From positions 1-7,046 of the forward strand of contig JBDSBP010000534.1 of NCBI GenBank assembly GCA_039921525.1: a stretch of DNA of 7,046 bases, read 5' to 3'. Below are positions 1 to 6,984 of this stretch, piece by piece. The stretch is from JADCRZ01 sp039921525 (GTDB lineage Bacteria > Bacteroidota > Bacteroidia > Chitinophagales > Chitinophagaceae). Position numbers and translations under genes: made by a program. Below the pieces are notes generated by a model. The model searched no databases. It was not told where the DNA came from and worked only from the letters and a program-made list of their open reading frames with translations. The first letter of the stretch is position 1, and every line of letters starts with the position of its first letter.

Positions 1-1
1 C

Positions 2-104
2 GGGGCTTGCCCCCGCCCTGACTGCAAACGAAACTGCCGGAATATTCCCGGGAAGTTTAACAATATATAACATGTAACCGGTGTAACAGGGCGGGGCAAA
101 CCCC
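2..104. repeat. GC-rich long-range imperfect inverted repeat with AT-rich interior
   Basis: Bases 2-20 (ggggcttgcccccgccctg) and 87-104 (cagggcggggcaaacccc) are reverse complements except for one extra base in the left arm and one mismatch that would be a G-U pair in minus-strand RNA. The 66 bases between are AT-richer and include the 10-bp palindrome GGAATATTCC (39-48). Each arm can also fold locally as GGGGC-TT-GCCCC and GGGG-CAAA-CCCC. The right arm lies 28 bp past the stop of the Tat oxidoreductase at 133-1554, so it may act as a transcript-end structure, although no U-tract follows. Alternatively it is a small palindromic intergenic element. The left arm reaches the window edge, so the element could extend further. 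Confidence 0.5.
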
Positions 105-132
105 AGCCCCAACAAACGCCATGACCTTTCGG

Positions 133-1554
133 TTATATCTTAACCGTTGTATTTCCACCAACTTCAAGACTAATATCAACCGGTTTGTTCAGTTTCCAGG
201 CACCTCCCGTAAAATCAGGTACATCAATAGAATTGGAACGATGCGCTACAGAATACTGACTTAATGGACTTACAGCACTCCATAACGCAGCATCATAAAC
301 GTCCTGGTCAAGCGGCAAGCCGTTGCGCAGGCAATCGATGAGGCGCCAGTCCATTAAAAAATCCATTCCTCCATGTCCACCTACCTGTTTAGCCAGTTCA
401 CCTACTTTTTTTACGATGGCAGGTTGATACTTTTCTTCCATAGATTTCATTTCCGCATCGGATAGCCATTTTTCATGACCGGTGGCAATTTTGCCGGGAA
501 GCGGATATTTTAATGCGGATCCTTTCGTGCCACTAATCTTGTGAATCCTTGAATATACATTTGGGGAGGTAACATCGTGCTGAATCATTATGGTCCTGCC
601 TTTGTTGGTGCGGATAATGGTAGTATTCATATCACCGCGATATTTTTTATTTACAAAAGGCTTATAAAAATCATCTGTAGTTGCAAGCTCTTTTGCTTTG
701 TCGTTCATCATATAATCAATGCCTGACATCGAGACCAGGTAATCCATCTTGTCACCCCTGTTGATATTCATTACCTGGCATACTGGTCCGAGACCATGAG
801 TAGGGTAAAGGTTTCCGTTTTTTCCTATATTTTGTTTCAAACGCCACATATCCCAGTATCCATCTTTCTTGAAATTAAGGTCAAGTAAACAATGGATATA
901 TGCACCTTCTGTGTGTACGATCTCCCCAAAAAATCCCTGCCGGGCCATGGTAAGTGTCATGAGCTCAAAAAAATCATAACAGCAGTTTTCCAGCATCATG
1001 CAATGCTTACGGGTACGTTCAGATGTTTTCACCAGTTGCCAGCATTCATCTAGCGTTAATGCAGCAGGAACTTCAATAGCCACATGTTTGCCTTGCTCCA
1101 TGGCATATACGGCCATAGGCACGTGCATGTCCCAGGGGGTAGCTATATATACCAGGTCAATATCCGTACGATCGCACATTTTTTTCCATTCGTCTTTGTT
1201 GCCGGAATAAAGAGTAGCACTATGCTCGGAAGCCTGAACCAGCTTTTGCGCTTTGGCTACTTTTTCTTCCCGCACATCACATAACCCCATGATTTGTACG
1301 CCGGCAAGTTTGGTCATATTTCGCAGATGGCTTGGCCCGCGCTGACCGAGCCCGATGAAACCTACCCGCACCGTTTCTAATTTGGGCGCCGAGTAACCGC
1401 ACATATTAAATTGCTGGCTATAAAAACCGTTTCCGGGGTTTGATACATCAGCGGTATTCGCTGTATCTCCGGCAAAACCCTTAAGCATTCCACCGGCAAT
1501 GCCGAGTCCGGCGAGGCCGGTATGTTTTAAAAAATTCCTGCGATTGTCTTTCAT
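133..1554 (-). CDS. Tat-exported Gfo/Idh/MocA family oxidoreductase, GH109-like
   Basis: Seen: a 473-residue protein beginning with a twin-arginine signal (R5-R6-N-F-L-K) followed by a Gly/Ala/Leu-rich hydrophobic stretch to about residue 28. A Rossmann dinucleotide motif GFIGLGQRG lies at 65-73, ATPWDMH at 138-144 and EVP at 161-163 (where many Gfo/Idh proteins have EKP). W237-R238 is followed by GNLYPTHGLGP at 247-257. The C-terminal region has GGHGGMD at 392-398 and VPDFTGGAW near the end. Family knowledge: in GH109 alpha-N-acetylgalactosaminidases, bound NAD supports an oxidation-elimination-reduction mechanism, and an Arg followed 12 residues later by a Tyr-x-x-His set forms part of the active site. 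R238, Y250 and H253 match that spacing, as I recall it. Inference: a periplasmic or envelope glycosidase or sugar oxidoreductase. The start is placed at the Met directly before the Tat motif. It lies 224 bp after the acyltransferase stop, so it may have its own promoter, although I could not identify one. The exact substrate is unknown. Confidence 0.93.
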   Translation of the reverse strand: MKDNRRNFLKHTGLAGLGIAGGMLKGFAGDTANTADVSNPGNGFYSQQFNMCGYSAPKLETVRVGFIGLGQRGPSHLRNMTKLAGVQIMGLCDVREEKVAKAQKLVQASEHSATLYSGNKDEWKKMCDRTDIDLVYIATPWDMHVPMAVYAMEQGKHVAIEVPAALTLDECWQLVKTSERTRKHCMMLENCCYDFFELMTLTMARQGFFGEIVHTEGAYIHCLLDLNFKKDGYWDMWRLKQNIGKNGNLYPTHGLGPVCQVMNINRGDKMDYLVSMSGIDYMMNDKAKELATTDDFYKPFVNKKYRGDMNTTIIRTNKGRTIMIQHDVTSPNVYSRIHKISGTKGSALKYPLPGKIATGHEKWLSDAEMKSMEEKYQPAIVKKVGELAKQVGGHGGMDFLMDWRLIDCLRNGLPLDQDVYDAALWSAVSPLSQYSVAHRSNSIDVPDFTGGAWKLNKPVDISLEVGGNTTVKI

Positions 1555-1725
1555 GACTATTGTGTTTTTTGATTGTAATATGATTCGTTAATTTTTAAAA
1601 TACATTACGATACTTCCCCCAAGTGTGGCCTGGCCGAGGTCAAGCCCCTACAGTTACCCCCTCCCTTCGTTTATACAACTTCCAGGTTATTGACGTTTTA
1701 ACACCGGACTAACCTGTTGACCAAA

Positions 1726-1756
1726 GCTGATAGCCGATAGCTGACGGCTGACAGCC
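1726..1756. repeat. Degenerate 7-bp tandem repeat (GCTGAYA-like), 4 copies plus 3 bases
   Basis: Four consecutive heptamers, GCTGATA (1726-1732), GCCGATA (1733-1739), GCTGACG (1740-1746) and GCTGACA (1747-1753), are followed by GCC. Each copy differs from the consensus GCTGAYA by at most one base. The array sits in the 224-bp gap between the acyltransferase stop and the downstream Tat oxidoreductase start, 23 bp past the stop. Its last part, GGCTGACAGCC, is also a near-perfect palindrome. No coding frame covers it. Its role is unknown; short intergenic repeats of this kind are often dispersed through a genome. Confidence 0.65.
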
Positions 1757-1778
1757 AAACTCACACCTCATACCTGTA

Positions 1779-3032
1779 TTAAATCTTGATAAAAATCTTT
1801 CTCTTATACATCCAATATAGAATCAGCCATTCCAGAAATAACACCAGCCCGCCTCCTAATAGCGTGGCATAGGCTGCTCCAAACAATTGATTATAATTTT
1901 GTCCTAAATGTATGCGCAGCGAATCTGCTATCAATGTCCTCACGCCGCCGTCAGCAATTACATAAGCCGCGATAGAATTGGCGCCGATCACTAAAAGAAA
2001 GAAGCACCACTTTTTTTTGCCAGCCACATCAATCACCTGGTAAAAAAAAGCCAACATTAAAAAACATATACCACCACTAAAAATTGTCCATGCCGGCGTC
2101 CATATGCGTTTAACGATGGGGTTTATACCTGTTACGTGTGATAAAATACCGGTAATGATTAAGGCTACTCCTGTTATTACAAATACTTTTACCTTTTGAG
2201 AAGGCGGGGTAGAAGCATGTAAGGTTTTACCTGCAAACAAACCGATGATCATGGTCCCCAGGGTTGGTATAAAACTAAGCGTCGCATATCCGCCACCGTT
2301 TCTCAGGAATGGTTTTCCCCGAGGAAATAAATTCAGGAACCACTGGTCGAAAGCCCAGGCCAGGTTTGTATTTTTATTCCAATGCGCCGCAAAACCCTGG
2401 AGGTTATTCTCCCAACCGGGTGTAACACCAGCAGCCACGTAATCAAAATCGGGAGCCGGCAACGGATAGAGTGCAAATGCCAGCCAGTATCCAACCAGGA
2501 TAACGATCAAAGATATTAACTGTACACGTTGTGAATAATAGGAGAGTATAACCAGGAACGTATATCCCATGCCGATCTGGGTAAGGGTATCTTCAAAGGT
2601 GAAGTTGGTTTGTTTGGCATGCATGGAGCGAAGGAAGATGCCAAGACATATCAGGATTAGTGAGCGTTTGATGGCATGGGTCAGAACATTTCCAAATGTA
2701 GCCCCTTTATTCTTTCTGCCTGCAATAGAAAAGGGTAATACAACGCCTACTAAAAAAGTAAAAGAAGGCTGAATCATATCATGCAGGGATAGCCATGTCC
2801 ACTCAACATGACTTTGATTGAACGACAAAAACTGCCAGAATGAATTATCTGGTAACGCCTCAGCCACATTACTGAAAGAAAGCACTTCGCCCATCATCAG
2901 TAACATTACAAAACCACGGTACACATCAACGGATGCAATCCTTTGTACAGGCATGGCCGGATTTATAACAGCCCCTGTAGCAGCAGGCCGTTCCACAGTT
3001 GCTGCGGGTGCAACATGCGATCTATCAGTCAT
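1779..3032 (-). CDS. HGSNAT-like / DUF5009 (COG4299-type) integral membrane acyltransferase
   Basis: Seen: 417 residues with about ten hydrophobic segments (roughly 36-54, 86-104, 122-136, 152-168, 171-192, 253-270, 283-301, 312-332, 343-361 and 384-408). The N-terminal RIASVDVYRG motif at 31-40 is typical of the family. H75 sits in the H-x3-W-x5-D-x3-P-x-F-x-F-x2-G pattern (75-96). FIPTLGTMIIG (255-265), a WTPAWTIFSGG stretch (311-321) and GANSIAAYV (350-358) also match family landmarks. Family knowledge: human HGSNAT carries acetyl from cytosolic acetyl-CoA to terminal glucosamine of heparan sulfate on the other side of the membrane, using a His in the same position. Bacterial relatives (NagX/YeiB-like, DUF5009) are poorly characterised. 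The start is 31 bp after the preceding amidohydrolase stop, so co-transcription is likely. The first ~30 residues are polar and Ala/Pro-rich. Met27 (2952-2954) is an alternative start that would leave the family domain intact. The substrate is inferred only. Confidence 0.9.
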   Translation of the reverse strand: MTDRSHVAPAATVERPAATGAVINPAMPVQRIASVDVYRGFVMLLMMGEVLSFSNVAEALPDNSFWQFLSFNQSHVEWTWLSLHDMIQPSFTFLVGVVLPFSIAGRKNKGATFGNVLTHAIKRSLILICLGIFLRSMHAKQTNFTFEDTLTQIGMGYTFLVILSYYSQRVQLISLIVILVGYWLAFALYPLPAPDFDYVAAGVTPGWENNLQGFAAHWNKNTNLAWAFDQWFLNLFPRGKPFLRNGGGYATLSFIPTLGTMIIGLFAGKTLHASTPPSQKVKVFVITGVALIITGILSHVTGINPIVKRIWTPAWTIFSGGICFLMLAFFYQVIDVAGKKKWCFFLLVIGANSIAAYVIADGGVRTLIADSLRIHLGQNYNQLFGAAYATLLGGGLVLFLEWLILYWMYKRKIFIKI

Positions 3033-3063
3033 AATTTATGTTTTTGATAAGTATTTCCGAAAG

Positions 3064-4155
3064 TTAATTGTTATTCTTTGCAGTTCCCGGTATCCATTTT
3101 TCCGCATTCGTACGATAAATTTTATCCACCACTTCACGGGGCAAGTGCAATCCTTTAAATTCACTGTCCCTTTCATTGGATACGAAAAAGGTCCAATAGC
3201 GCACCCTGCTGTCATGGGAGCGTTTTTTCATAAGGGCGATATCTTTTGTTTCGACAACCTGCACATCGGTTGCGTACAAAAGCCTGTCCTGGTATTTGAT
3301 AAAAAAATCGCGTGTTTTTTGCCAGTCTGTTTTTGAGAACAGGAATAACTCCGGCATCCGTGATAAATCTACGGCCATATTTGGAAACTTATCTAATCGT
3401 TTTGTCAGCTCTTCCAGGTTCCATTCAAGGCTTCCGAGGTGCGCTCCGATAAAATGAAGATCAGGATGTTTTTCCAGCATATGATCCTTTGCTTTAATGT
3501 GACTTTCGTAGGATGGATATTCGGGATGTAAATACATATGGTATTCAGGGTGTTGACTATAATAGCCTTTATGCAATACCATTTTATCTAACGGTAACCA
3601 ACAGTCTTTTGGTTCACCAAGATGCCCGAGCAGGGGGATATTATTTTTAGCCAGGTAATCCAATATGGGATCAAACCGTGGGTTATCAATCATGACAAAG
3701 TTTCCATTTTTGTCTTTTAATTCCATTCCCACATTCTTCCATACTTTAACGGCAACGGCCCCTTTTTGCATTTCATTTTTTATATGGGTGATGGCCTGTT
3801 GCTGCCAGTTTTCATCATCCCAACCCTTTACCGTAAAAGTAGCTGCGTATGATATTCGATCAGGAAAAGCATTTATTTGCTGGACAGCAATCTTTTCCTG
3901 TTCCTGCATGGTAATGCCAAATGGCCTGTCATCTACAATATCAAGGAAGCGAAGGTTGTCTGCAGCGGCCTGTTCAATATAAGCTGTTTCGCTGGTGTTG
4001 AGATGAATATGGGTGTCGAATTTTTTAACGGAATTAAAATCTTCTATAGAATAATAGACCGGCTCTGAAATATTCAACAACGAAGCAGATTTTTTTGCAT
4101 TCGTGCAGGATTGTAAAAGAACCAATAATAGCAGCAATCTTGAGTTTGAAAACAT
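3064..4155 (-). CDS. Lipoprotein amidohydrolase (Amidohydrolase_2, PF04909-like), paralogue 2
   Basis: Seen: 363 residues with a short Leu-rich signal and a lipobox-like LLQSC, Cys17 being the likely lipidated residue. Metal-site landmarks of a TIM-barrel amidohydrolase appear in order: FDTHIH with H49 and H51, GHLGEP with H178, GAHLGS with H239, and YATD with D297. The invariant-looking block AVKVWKN (135-141) lies before the barrel's middle. The C-terminal REVVDKIYRTNAEKW motif (340-354) is the helix that ends PF04909 proteins. Family knowledge: members are divalent-metal hydrolases, lactonases or decarboxylases. Examples are ACMSD, gamma-resorcylate decarboxylase and the L-fucono/L-rhamnono-lactonase relatives. 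The product is probably anchored in the envelope. It is clearly paralogous to the protein at 4401-5546: 36 of 50 residues are identical across its residues 131-180. It sits 31 bp ahead of the acyltransferase gene and downstream of a terminator-like inverted repeat, so it probably begins its own transcript. Specific reaction unknown. Confidence 0.93.
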   Translation of the reverse strand: MFSNSRLLLLLVLLQSCTNAKKSASLLNISEPVYYSIEDFNSVKKFDTHIHLNTSETAYIEQAAADNLRFLDIVDDRPFGITMQEQEKIAVQQINAFPDRISYAATFTVKGWDDENWQQQAITHIKNEMQKGAVAVKVWKNVGMELKDKNGNFVMIDNPRFDPILDYLAKNNIPLLGHLGEPKDCWLPLDKMVLHKGYYSQHPEYHMYLHPEYPSYESHIKAKDHMLEKHPDLHFIGAHLGSLEWNLEELTKRLDKFPNMAVDLSRMPELFLFSKTDWQKTRDFFIKYQDRLLYATDVQVVETKDIALMKKRSHDSRVRYWTFFVSNERDSEFKGLHLPREVVDKIYRTNAEKWIPGTAKNNN

Positions 4156-4202
4156 GGTGACGATTTGCGTTTAAATAATTTATAATAGCAAGATTGATAC
4201 CG

Positions 4203-4258
4203 ACTAAAAAGAGGGTTCGAGGTTTTAAAAACATATAAGGTCGAACCCTCTTTTTAGT
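4203..4258. terminator. Perfect 18-bp inverted repeat, candidate bidirectional terminator
   Basis: The arms actaaaaagagggttcga (4203-4220) and tcgaaccctctttttagt (4241-4258) are perfect reverse complements separated by 20 bases. The GC-rich core GAGGGTTCGA is flanked outside by AAAAA on one side and TTTTT on the other, so on either strand the stem ends in a U-run, as expected for a bidirectional intrinsic terminator. It lies 142 bp after the stop of the 4401-5546 gene and 47 bp before the start of the 3064-4155 gene, a position that would split the two amidohydrolase genes into separate transcripts. The 20-base loop is long for a classic terminator, so a mobile repeat or a regulatory hairpin in the leader of the downstream gene remains possible. 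Confidence 0.6.
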
Positions 4259-4400
4259 TTTGGTCAGCCCCGAGGATGATACACTTAATCCCGCTATCGT
4301 GATAACACAGGGCCGAACCTTTTGCTGATAATATCAAGCCCTTCAAAAGCTTTTTTACAGAACGATATTTAATATTTATTTCAATCTCAAATAACAGGCT

Positions 4401-5546
4401 TTAAACCTTCGTACTTATCGCCGGAAACCATTTCTCTGCGTTCTTCAAATAAATCTTATCAACCACTTCCTTCGGAAGCTTTAACCCGTTAAACTGTTTC
4501 TCCACTTTGGGCACTTTCATTTTTTCGCCGGATGTGAAAAATTTCCAATGGCGCAGCCAGTTCTCGTGGGCCTTCCTGCTGGATTCTTCGGCAGAGACTT
4601 CACCGTATACCCCTTCATCGGTTGCATATATGAGCCTGTCCTGGTATTTGATAAAGAAGGCATGCACCTTTTGCCAATCGGTTACGGCCTGGTATTGAAA
4701 ATGAGAGATGCGCTCGGCCATATCAACGGCCATATTGGGAAATTTATCCAGGCGTTTTGCCAACTCATCTACACTCCATTCCATGCTGCCGAGATGTGCA
4801 CCAACAAATCGTATAGTTGGATGCTTTTCCAACATGTGTTCCTTTGCTGTTAGCTGGTCTTCATATAACGGGTATTCAGGGTGAAGGAACATATGATATT
4901 GAGGGTGCGCAGCAAAATAATTTTTATCACCCGTCACGGTCATTTTTTCAACAGGTAGCCATGCGTTCCTTGGTTCTCCCAGGTGGCCTATCAGCGTGAT
5001 GTTATTCTTTTCTATAAAATTAATGATCGTATCAAAGGCAGGATTATCAATCATCACGAACTTGCCTTTACTATCCTTAAGTTCCATACCTATGTTTTTC
5101 CATACTTTAACAGCTATGGCTCCTTTTTCAAAAGATGCTTTTAAATAGTCAAGCACCTGTTGCTGCCAACCCGGTTTATTAAAATTCTTAACGGAGAAAG
5201 TGGTAGCAAAAAAAACATCCCCTGGAAAAGCTTTTATGAGGCGCAGGGCTACTTCCTGCTGTTGTTCTATAGGAATGGTTAATGCATCTACATTAACAGT
5301 CAGGAAGCGAAAATTATCAGCCAATGCCTGTTTGATAAAAACAGAATCGAAGGTGCTTATATGAATATGAGTATTGAATTTTTTAACCAATGCAAAATCA
5401 GCGTCTGTATAATAAGCCGTTGCGCTGTCTTCTGCTGTTGCTGTTGATTCAATTCCTGAACCTGCCTGTTTTCTCTCATCGCAATTTTGAAAGAAGAGTA
5501 AAGGAGCAAGGAGGCACAAACAGAGGGGTGTCCCGGATTTTTTCAT
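4401..5546 (-). CDS. Lipoprotein amidohydrolase (Amidohydrolase_2, PF04909-like), paralogue 1
   Basis: Seen: 381 residues with a Lys-Lys N-terminus, a hydrophobic segment to about residue 19, and a lipobox-like FFQNC with Cys22. This is a weaker match than its paralogue because Phe replaces Leu at -3. The residues after Cys are Asp-Glu-Arg-Lys. The metal-site set is complete: FNTHIH with H60 and H62, GHLGEP with H188, GAHLGS with H251, and YATD with D310. AVKVWKN lies at 145-151 and KEVVDKIYLKNAEKW at 359-373. Family knowledge: PF04909 enzymes are metal-dependent hydrolases, lactonases or decarboxylases with a TIM barrel. Compared with the 3064-4155 product it carries a longer post-signal linker (about 25-45) and an extra stretch around 312-352, where the two diverge most. 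It starts 43 bp after the Tat oxidoreductase stop with no Shine-Dalgarno, consistent with one transcript. The oxidoreductase/amidohydrolase pairing suggests consecutive steps in the envelope; the substrate is not deducible. Confidence 0.93.
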   Translation of the reverse strand: MKKSGTPLCLCLLAPLLFFQNCDERKQAGSGIESTATAEDSATAYYTDADFALVKKFNTHIHISTFDSVFIKQALADNFRFLTVNVDALTIPIEQQQEVALRLIKAFPGDVFFATTFSVKNFNKPGWQQQVLDYLKASFEKGAIAVKVWKNIGMELKDSKGKFVMIDNPAFDTIINFIEKNNITLIGHLGEPRNAWLPVEKMTVTGDKNYFAAHPQYHMFLHPEYPLYEDQLTAKEHMLEKHPTIRFVGAHLGSMEWSVDELAKRLDKFPNMAVDMAERISHFQYQAVTDWQKVHAFFIKYQDRLIYATDEGVYGEVSAEESSRKAHENWLRHWKFFTSGEKMKVPKVEKQFNGLKLPKEVVDKIYLKNAEKWFPAISTKV

Positions 5547-5589
5547 GTAGTATTATTTAAAATAAACGGTCGAAGCCTGCGCACATTTA

Positions 5590-6954
5590 CTAGAACCCGC
5601 TGGCAGTAAAAGCCAGGGGCGCTCTTGTTTTCCATTTGCCTTTCGTAAAATCAGGAATGTCTATTGTTTTGCTTTTGTTGGCCACAGACTGTACGGACAA
5701 TGGAAAGATGACACTGCTAACAATAGAATCGTACACATCAAAGTAAGGCATTTTATCTTCACGCAAAGCCTTTACTAACAAATGCCAGGTTAAAGGAAGT
5801 TTGGTTCCGTTACCACCGTGACCGCGTAACGCCGCTTTGCGGGGTGGAGGGTTATATGATTTGAGCATAGGATGACGGAACTCGGTAAGATATTTTTCGG
5901 CAGGCTCCCATTGGTGTTCTTTGGGACTCATGCCTTCCAGGTAAATTTTAGGACCTTCCAATGCACTTCCTTCCAGGTAAATACCTTTTGTTCCCTGCAA
6001 CCGGAAAAGTTCCCTCGGATGTGGGGTATTGGTATCATAATTGAGGGTGATCAATTTTCCATTCTCCGTGCGAATCAACGTCGTATTACAATCACCCTGC
6101 GACATTTTTTTAGTTGCATAAGCGCTATCTTTTCCATAATTCAATGCAGCGTATTTGTTAAGCATCACACTTTTTGAACTCATGGAAACGAGGTGGTCCA
6201 GACGGTCGCCATGATTGATATTGGTGCAGGCCATGATCCGGTTCATTGGATGATCAGGGTACAGGTTACCGTTATGAGTAACGTCGTAGGCCAGGCGCCA
6301 GGGCTCGCGTTCTGGATCGAACTTTACCAATCTGAGGTCATGAACATAACCACCTTCTGCCTGTAAGATGTCTCCCAGTAAACCACTTTGAACCATATTT
6401 AGAATCGTAAGTCCATCAGCAGATTCAAGCATGGCCTGCTCCAGCGCCAGTGTGGCCCACTTGCCGGTTTTCTCCGAGGTTTCCACCAGCTCCCATGCTT
6501 CTTCCATAGTAAGTATGATAGGCACTTCAGACACGGCATGTTTGCCATTTTTCATGGCGGCGATACAGGCGGGGGCATGCCATTCCCACGAAGTGGCGCA
6601 GATAATAGCATCCAGTTTTTCCTCGGCACATAATCGTTTAAAATCAGTAGGGCCCTTGTCATATAATTTAGGTGTCGGTCGCCCTAATTCCTCTATCCAT
6701 CTTTTAGCAGTATATAATCGTTCAGGCTTTAATTCGCAAATAGCAGGCACTTCAACACCTTCCATGCCCAGGGCCACATCCAGGTGATAAGAGCCGCGGC
6801 CCCCGATACCGATAAAGCCAAGTCTTATTGGTTTATCATTGGCTGTTTTTGTCATGGCATCTGCCGGCAAACCTAAACCGGCCAGTGCCACGCTTCCCAT
6901 GGCGGCAGTGGAGGCTTTTAGAAATTCCCTGCGATCGTAGTTAGTATTACTCAT
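5590..6954 (-). CDS. Tat-exported Gfo/Idh/MocA family oxidoreductase, divergent GH109-like
   Basis: Seen: 454 residues starting with a twin-arginine signal (D7-R-R-E-F-L-K13) and an Ala/Gly/Leu-rich hydrophobic stretch to about 33. The Rossmann motif GFIGIGGRG is at 46-54, ATSWEWH at 120-126 and EVP at 143-145. W219-R220 is followed by GNLYPDHPMNR at 229-239. A C-terminal RGHGGNG lies at 377-383 and IPDFTKGKW at 433-441. Family knowledge: Tat export lets such enzymes fold around NAD(P) in the cytoplasm before secretion, as in Zymomonas glucose-fructose oxidoreductase. R220, Y232 and H235 keep the spacing of the GH109 active-site set, but the usual Gly-Leu-Gly-Pro after the His is replaced by Pro-Met-Asn-Arg, so substrate or reaction may differ from the protein at 133-1554. 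The stop is TAG. The gene begins 30 bp after the amidohydrolase-like fragment at the window edge and ends 43 bp before the lipoprotein amidohydrolase, indicating an operon. True glycosidase activity is unproven. Confidence 0.93.
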   Translation of the reverse strand: MSNTNYDRREFLKASTAAMGSVALAGLGLPADAMTKTANDKPIRLGFIGIGGRGSYHLDVALGMEGVEVPAICELKPERLYTAKRWIEELGRPTPKLYDKGPTDFKRLCAEEKLDAIICATSWEWHAPACIAAMKNGKHAVSEVPIILTMEEAWELVETSEKTGKWATLALEQAMLESADGLTILNMVQSGLLGDILQAEGGYVHDLRLVKFDPEREPWRLAYDVTHNGNLYPDHPMNRIMACTNINHGDRLDHLVSMSSKSVMLNKYAALNYGKDSAYATKKMSQGDCNTTLIRTENGKLITLNYDTNTPHPRELFRLQGTKGIYLEGSALEGPKIYLEGMSPKEHQWEPAEKYLTEFRHPMLKSYNPPPRKAALRGHGGNGTKLPLTWHLLVKALREDKMPYFDVYDSIVSSVIFPLSVQSVANKSKTIDIPDFTKGKWKTRAPLAFTASGF

Positions 6955-6984
6955 ACTTAGTGTTTTAAATTCTTTTGGAAGGCA

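Noticed and set aside
1555..1625. Bacteroidota-type promoter (TTTG ... TAnnTTTG) before the 133-1554 gene
   Set aside because: The region is AT-rich, but I found no convincing pair of boxes at the expected spacing, so no promoter is called.
1627..1635. GGCCTGGCC as a hairpin or operator in the gap before the 133-1554 gene
   Set aside because: Only four base pairs around a single base; too short to separate from chance.
2818..3336. 172-codon plus-strand frame spanning the junction of the acyltransferase and amidohydrolase genes
   Set aside because: It lies antisense to two well-supported genes, and its translation shows no family features; a shadow frame.
4034..4234. 66-codon minus-strand frame in the gap upstream of the 3064-4155 gene
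   Set aside because: It overlaps the start of the amidohydrolase gene in another frame, runs through the inverted repeat, and has no recognisable domain; taken as chance.
4203..4258. GGTTCGA/TCGAACC resembles a tRNA T-arm, suggesting a tRNA gene or a tRNA-derived attachment site
   Set aside because: The matching bases are explained by the perfect inverted repeat itself. No acceptor, D or anticodon stems or CCA end can be drawn around it, and no integrase is nearby.
6431..6787. 118-codon plus-strand frame
   Set aside because: Entirely antisense to the conserved NAD-binding half of the Tat oxidoreductase, with no motif of its own.
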